From assembly GCA_021648425.1 (NCBI GenBank), contig JAKISV010000088.1:1-11361 (forward strand): a stretch of 11,361 nucleotides of DNA, in the 5' to 3' direction. Origin of the DNA: Rhizobiaceae bacterium (GTDB taxonomy: Bacteria > Pseudomonadota > Alphaproteobacteria > Rhizobiales > Rhizobiaceae). Shown here piece by piece: positions 8,258 to 11,361 of the stretch (position 1 is the stretch's first letter; the number at the start of each line of letters is the position of its first letter). Under the pieces are notes generated by a model. The model saw nothing but the letters and a program-made list of their open reading frames with translations. It ran no database searches and was not told the DNA's origin. A program made the translations under genes and the position numbers.

Positions 8258-8746
8258 CTATCGGTAACGCGCATCAAGTGCCAGATTTCTGGCAATGTCA
8301 CGCTCCCACCGGTCTCCGTTTTCCAGCAGTTTATCTTTGTCGTAATAAAGTTCTTCGCGGGTTTCTGTGGCGAATTCGAAATTCGGGCCTTCAACAATGG
8401 CATCCACCGGACAGGCCTCCTGGCAAAATCCGCAATAGATGCATTTAACCATATCGATGTCGTAACGAACTGTGCGCCTTGTGCCGTCATTGCCGCGTGG
8501 ACCCGCTTCAATGGTGATGGCCTGGGCCGGGCAAATTGCTTCGCACAGTTTGCAGGCGATGCAGCGTTCTTCTCCATTGGGATAACGACGCAAAGCATGT
8601 TCTCCGCGAAACCGCGCCGAAACAGCGCCTTTTTCAAAGGGATAATTGATGGTTGATTTTTTGGCGAAAAAATAGCGCATCGATAGGAAACCCGCCTGAA
8701 TGAACTCCTTTAAGAGAAGCGATTTTGCTGCTTGTGCGATACCCAT
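8258..8746 (-). CDS. nuoI: NADH-quinone oxidoreductase subunit I (2 x [4Fe-4S])
   Basis: NuoI is the 8-iron ferredoxin-like subunit of the complex I peripheral arm. It carries clusters N6a and N6b, which pass electrons from NuoG towards N2 and ubiquinone. Both cluster motifs are intact in the 162-residue protein: C62-I-A-C65-K-L-C68-E-A-I-C72-P and C102-I-Y-C105-G-F-C108-Q-E-A-C112-P. The N-terminal part, with GAVSARFRGEHALRRYPNGEE (40-60), binds against the membrane arm and is characteristic of NuoI rather than of free ferredoxins. The start at 8746 is well supported by AGGAGA 5 nt upstream. That site overlaps the nuoH stop codon, so the two genes are likely coupled. A 129-codon reading frame overlapping this gene in another frame is a shadow. 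Confidence 0.98.
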   Translation of the reverse strand: MGIAQAAKSLLLKEFIQAGFLSMRYFFAKKSTINYPFEKGAVSARFRGEHALRRYPNGEERCIACKLCEAICPAQAITIEAGPRGNDGTRRTVRYDIDMVKCIYCGFCQEACPVDAIVEGPNFEFATETREELYYDKDKLLENGDRWERDIARNLALDARYR

Positions 8747-8751
8747 AAGTT

Positions 8752-8757
8752 TCTCCT
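8752..8757 (-). promoter_or_regulatory. Ribosome binding site of nuoI
   Basis: AGGAGA lies 5 nt before the nuoI ATG. Its first two bases are the last two of the nuoH TAG stop. This is the clearest Shine-Dalgarno sequence in the window. It fixes the nuoI start and suggests that nuoI translation is coupled to termination of nuoH. Confidence 0.8.
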
Positions 8758-9802
8758 ATGTCGCTGAGCGGGTCAGTTGCAGCACGAGGGCTGTGGCGAA
8801 AACCATAAACAGTGAAATCGGCAGGAATACCTTCCAGCCAAGGCGCATTAACTGGTCGTAGCGGTAGCGCGGTACGAAGGCTTTGACCAGTGAAATCATG
8901 AAGAAAACCATGAAGGTTTTCAAAATAAACCAAAAGATACCCGGCACCCAGTTGAACGGTGCAATATCCACCGGTGGCAACCACCCGCCAAGGAACAATA
9001 TGGTCATCAGCGAACTCATCAGAACGATCGCTGCATATTCCCCCAACATGTACATCATGTAAGGGGTAGAGCCATATTCAACCATGAAACCAGCAACCAG
9101 CTCCGACTCAGCCTCAGGCAAATCGAAAGGCGGGCGATTGGTTTCCGCCAATGCGGAGATGAAAAAGATGATAAACATCGGAAACAGCGGCAGCCAATAC
9201 CAGTCAAGCAGTGAATTGGCCATTCCCATATTGGTGCCAAGCCCGGAACTCTGGCTCATGACAATGTCTGTCAGATTAAGCGAACCCGCCGCCAGCAATA
9301 CGGTAATGATGACAAATCCGATTGACACTTCATAAGAAACCATCTGGGCTGCGGAACGCAATGCGCCTAAAAATGCATATTTTGAATTCGATGCCCAGCC
9401 GCCCATAATCACGCCGTAAACACCTAGTGATGAAATGGCGAACACGTACAATATTCCAACATTGATATCAGCAATCACCCAGTTTTCCGCCACCGGTATA
9501 ACCGCCCAGCCAGCCAGGGCCAATGTGACGGATACCAACGGGGCCAACAAGAAAACAACTTTGGAAGAGGCAGAGGGAACTACCGGTTCTTTGAATACAA
9601 ATTTCAGCAGATCAGCAAAGGATTGGAACAATCCCCATGGACCCACAACATTGGGGCCGCGCCGCATCTGAACTGCTGCCCAGATTTTGCGATCAGCATA
9701 AAGGATATAGGCAACAAACAGCAACAAACCCACCAGCAAAAGCAGGCTTTGGCCAACCATGATGAGGCCGGGAATCAGATATATATCGACAAACTGTTCC
9801 AT
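8756..9802 (-). CDS. nuoH: NADH-quinone oxidoreductase subunit H
   Basis: NuoH is the membrane subunit of complex I that, with NuoB and NuoD, forms the ubiquinone chamber and links it to the membrane arm. Counted from the ATG at 9802 it has 348 residues, normal for the family (eight helices). Signatures are ADRKIWAAVQMRRGPNVVGP (36-55), SFADLLKFVFKEP (61-73), the quinone-cavity loop ETNRPPFDLPEAESELVAGF (220-239) and VEYGS (241-245). A TTG codon directly precedes this ATG and could add one residue (9805). Both starts are at usable distances from AGGA (6 and 9 nt). I prefer ATG because it gives an MEQF-type N-terminus like that of alphaproteobacterial homologues. It follows nuoG after 28 bp, the largest gap here. 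Confidence 0.97.
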   Translation of the reverse strand: MEQFVDIYLIPGLIMVGQSLLLLVGLLLFVAYILYADRKIWAAVQMRRGPNVVGPWGLFQSFADLLKFVFKEPVVPSASSKVVFLLAPLVSVTLALAGWAVIPVAENWVIADINVGILYVFAISSLGVYGVIMGGWASNSKYAFLGALRSAAQMVSYEVSIGFVIITVLLAAGSLNLTDIVMSQSSGLGTNMGMANSLLDWYWLPLFPMFIIFFISALAETNRPPFDLPEAESELVAGFMVEYGSTPYMMYMLGEYAAIVLMSSLMTILFLGGWLPPVDIAPFNWVPGIFWFILKTFMVFFMISLVKAFVPRYRYDQLMRLGWKVFLPISLFMVFATALVLQLTRSAT

Positions 9803-9811
9803 CAATTGTTA

Positions 9812-9815
9812 TCCT
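9812..9815 (-). promoter_or_regulatory. Ribosome binding site of nuoH
   Basis: AGGA lies 6 nt before a TTG (9803-9805) and 9 nt before the adjacent ATG (9800-9802). It serves nuoH but does not by itself decide between the two starts. It lies in the 28-bp nuoG-nuoH gap, the only gap longer than 13 bp. I see no promoter or hairpin in that gap. Confidence 0.6.
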
Positions 9816-9830
9816 GTTTTGCAGACCTGT

Positions 9831-11361
9831 TCATTCTGCTGCTTCCCTGAAATTTTTATTCAAAACCTTGCCTTTTGCCATTGCCAAGTTTTGGGCTGAA
9901 CATTCAGCCATCACCTGTGAAGCCCTGGCAATTGGGTTGGTCAGATAGAAATCTTTAACCGGGCTGCGCAGAGCAGTTGCATTAATTTTCCCGGTTTTTT
10001 TGGCCAGTGCCCTGACATCTGCAATATCACCCGCTGCAATAGCATCAAGGGCGCCCATATGTGGATGTTTTTCGTATAATTCACCGCGAAGTTCATCCAG
10101 TGAATTAAAAGCCAGCGTTTTACCCAGCGCCGCTGAAAGCGCGCGCATGATTGCCCAGTCTTCTTTGGCATCTCCCGGAGCAAACGCAGCGCGGTTTGCC
10201 ATCTGAACGCGGCCTTCCGTGTTAACATATGTACCGGATTTTTCGCTGTAGGCTGAGGCGGGTAAAATCACGTCTGCGCGGTGAGCACCCTTGTCACCAT
10301 GACTGCCGATATAAATAACGAACCCCTTGACCTTCGCCATATCCAACTCATCGGCTCCCAGCAGAAAAGTTACGCCGTTATCCGCCATAATCTGTGCAGT
10401 AGATTTACCGTTATTGCCGGGGACAAAATCAATATCAAGACCTCCAACACGGGCAGCGGCTGTATGCAAAATATTGAAACCGTTCCAGTCATTGGCAAGC
10501 GCCTTGACTGATATTGCCAACGCAGCAGCGTTTGCAAGGATTGTTTCACTGTCGGAACGGTTTAATGCACCCTGCCCGATTATAATCATCGGCCGTTTCG
10601 CCTGCTTTAACTTTGCAGCAAATTTGTTTTTACCGCTTAGCAGATCTTTGAGAAGGTTGGCACTGTCGCCCAGTAATTTATGTTCGTAGCGCAGGTCCGA
10701 TACCTTGCCCACAACCCCGATTGGATAATCACCCATGCGGGCACGCTTGCGAATACGGGCGTTTAAAATGGTTGCTTCTATACGCGGATCACAGCCGATG
10801 AGCAGCAGCGCATCGGACCCTTCAATTTGGTCAATCGAAGTATTGAAAATATAGCTGGCGCGTCCGTTTGCCGGATCAAGAACATTACCCGGCTCGCGGC
10901 AATCATGGCTGGTAGAGCCCAGAGCGTTAATCAGGCTTTTCAGCGCAAACATATCCTCTACGCTGGCAAGATCACCGGCAATTGCACCAATGTTGGCTGG
11001 TTTGGTTGTTTCAATCTTTTCTTTGATTACGACAAACGCCTCATTCCAGCTGGCTTCAACCAGCTTGCCATCCCTGCGTACATAAGGCCGGTCAAGGCGC
11101 TGGGTACGCAGGCCGTCCCAGATGAAGCGGGTTTTATCAGAAATCCATTCCTCGTTCACCGCTTCATTCAGCCGTGGCATGATGCGCATCACCTCACGAC
11201 CGCGCGCATCTATGCGAATGTTGGAGCCAACAGCGTCCATTACATCAATGCTCTCGGTTTTGGTGAGTTCCCAGGGCCGGGCCGAATCCTGATAGGGCCT
11301 GGAAGTCAACGCGCCAACCGGGCACAGATCAATGACATTGCCCTGTAATTCACTCGTCATG
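9831..11361 (-). CDS. nuoG: NADH-quinone oxidoreductase subunit G (5' end beyond window)
   Basis: NuoG is the large iron-sulfur subunit of the complex I NADH-oxidising arm. The window holds about its last 510 residues. The family is near 690 residues, so the N-terminal 2Fe-2S and most 4Fe-4S ligands lie outside. The ATG at 11360 is an internal methionine, because the text upstream of DLCPVGALTS is mid-domain in homologues. The cysteine in DLCPVGAL (13 residues into the fragment) should be the last ligand of cluster N4. The following segment (WELTKTESIDVMDAVGS) has no cysteines, so the N7 cluster of E. coli and Thermus is absent, as in alphaproteobacteria and mitochondria. The rest is a molybdopterin-oxidoreductase-like fold that binds no cofactor in complex I, with GAHRADVILPASAYSEKSGT and NTEGRVQMA, then a short C-terminal domain around NPIARASQVMAEC. 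Formate dehydrogenase is excluded by the context. Confidence 0.97.
   Translation of the reverse strand, partial: MTSELQGNVIDLCPVGALTSRPYQDSARPWELTKTESIDVMDAVGSNIRIDARGREVMRIMPRLNEAVNEEWISDKTRFIWDGLRTQRLDRPYVRRDGKLVEASWNEAFVVIKEKIETTKPANIGAIAGDLASVEDMFALKSLINALGSTSHDCREPGNVLDPANGRASYIFNTSIDQIEGSDALLLIGCDPRIEATILNARIRKRARMGDYPIGVVGKVSDLRYEHKLLGDSANLLKDLLSGKNKFAAKLKQAKRPMIIIGQGALNRSDSETILANAAALAISVKALANDWNGFNILHTAAARVGGLDIDFVPGNNGKSTAQIMADNGVTFLLGADELDMAKVKGFVIYIGSHGDKGAHRADVILPASAYSEKSGTYVNTEGRVQMANRAAFAPGDAKEDWAIMRALSAALGKTLAFNSLDELRGELYEKHPHMGALDAIAAGDIADVRALAKKTGKINATALRSPVKDFYLTNPIARASQVMAECSAQNLAMAKGKVLNKNFREAAE

Noticed and set aside
8248..8637. A 129-codon minus-strand frame overlapping nuoI
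   Set aside because: It is an out-of-frame shadow of nuoI, which has both complete 4Fe-4S motifs and a strong ribosome site.
10827..11348. A 173-codon plus-strand open frame
   Set aside because: It is antisense to conserved nuoG sequence, shows no recognisable domain and is explained by codon bias of the opposite strand.
1..11361. A hidden defence system, mobile element, CRISPR array or RNA gene
   Set aside because: Known genes fill the window almost edge to edge on one strand with gaps of at most 28 bp. I saw no transposase, inverted terminal repeats, spaced direct repeats or tRNA-like stretch.

Overview
This window is the 3' part of a respiratory complex I (nuo) operon followed by birA and an RNase J gene. 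Every gene is on the minus strand, so transcription runs from the right edge towards position 1. In transcription order the genes are nuoG (5' end outside the window), nuoH, nuoI, nuoJ, nuoK, nuoL, nuoM, nuoN, birA (stand-alone biotin protein ligase) and rnj (RNase J, 3' end outside the window). Coding density is almost complete: the longest gap between genes is 28 bp (nuoG to nuoH) and most are 0 to 13 bp. No stretch of 300 bases lacks a gene.

The sequence points to an alphaproteobacterium. The order nuoN-birA-rnj is, from general knowledge, typical of Rhizobiales and related orders. The NuoG segment also lacks the cysteines of the extra N7 iron-sulfur cluster, as in alphaproteobacteria and mitochondria and unlike E. 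coli. The base composition looks moderate (near half GC by eye), which is lower than in many rhizobia. I cannot name a genus.

The nuo genes encode the NADH:ubiquinone oxidoreductase parts that pass electrons through NuoG and NuoI to the quinone site at NuoH, and the membrane arm (NuoH, J, K, L, M, N) that pumps protons. The charged residues used in proton transfer are present in K, L, M and N, and all eight cluster ligands are present in NuoI, so the complex looks functional. BirA attaches biotin to carboxylase carrier proteins, and RNase J is a metallo-beta-lactamase/beta-CASP ribonuclease. Both probably share the nuo transcript, since they are packed 5 and 7 bp behind the preceding gene with no visible promoter or terminator.

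I found no mobile element, RNA gene, CRISPR array, defence gene or unknown protein. This is an ordinary housekeeping region. The small points worth a second look are a 12-bp in-frame tandem duplication in a NuoM loop, a G7 tract at the directly abutting nuoL/nuoM junction, and an ambiguous nuoH start codon.
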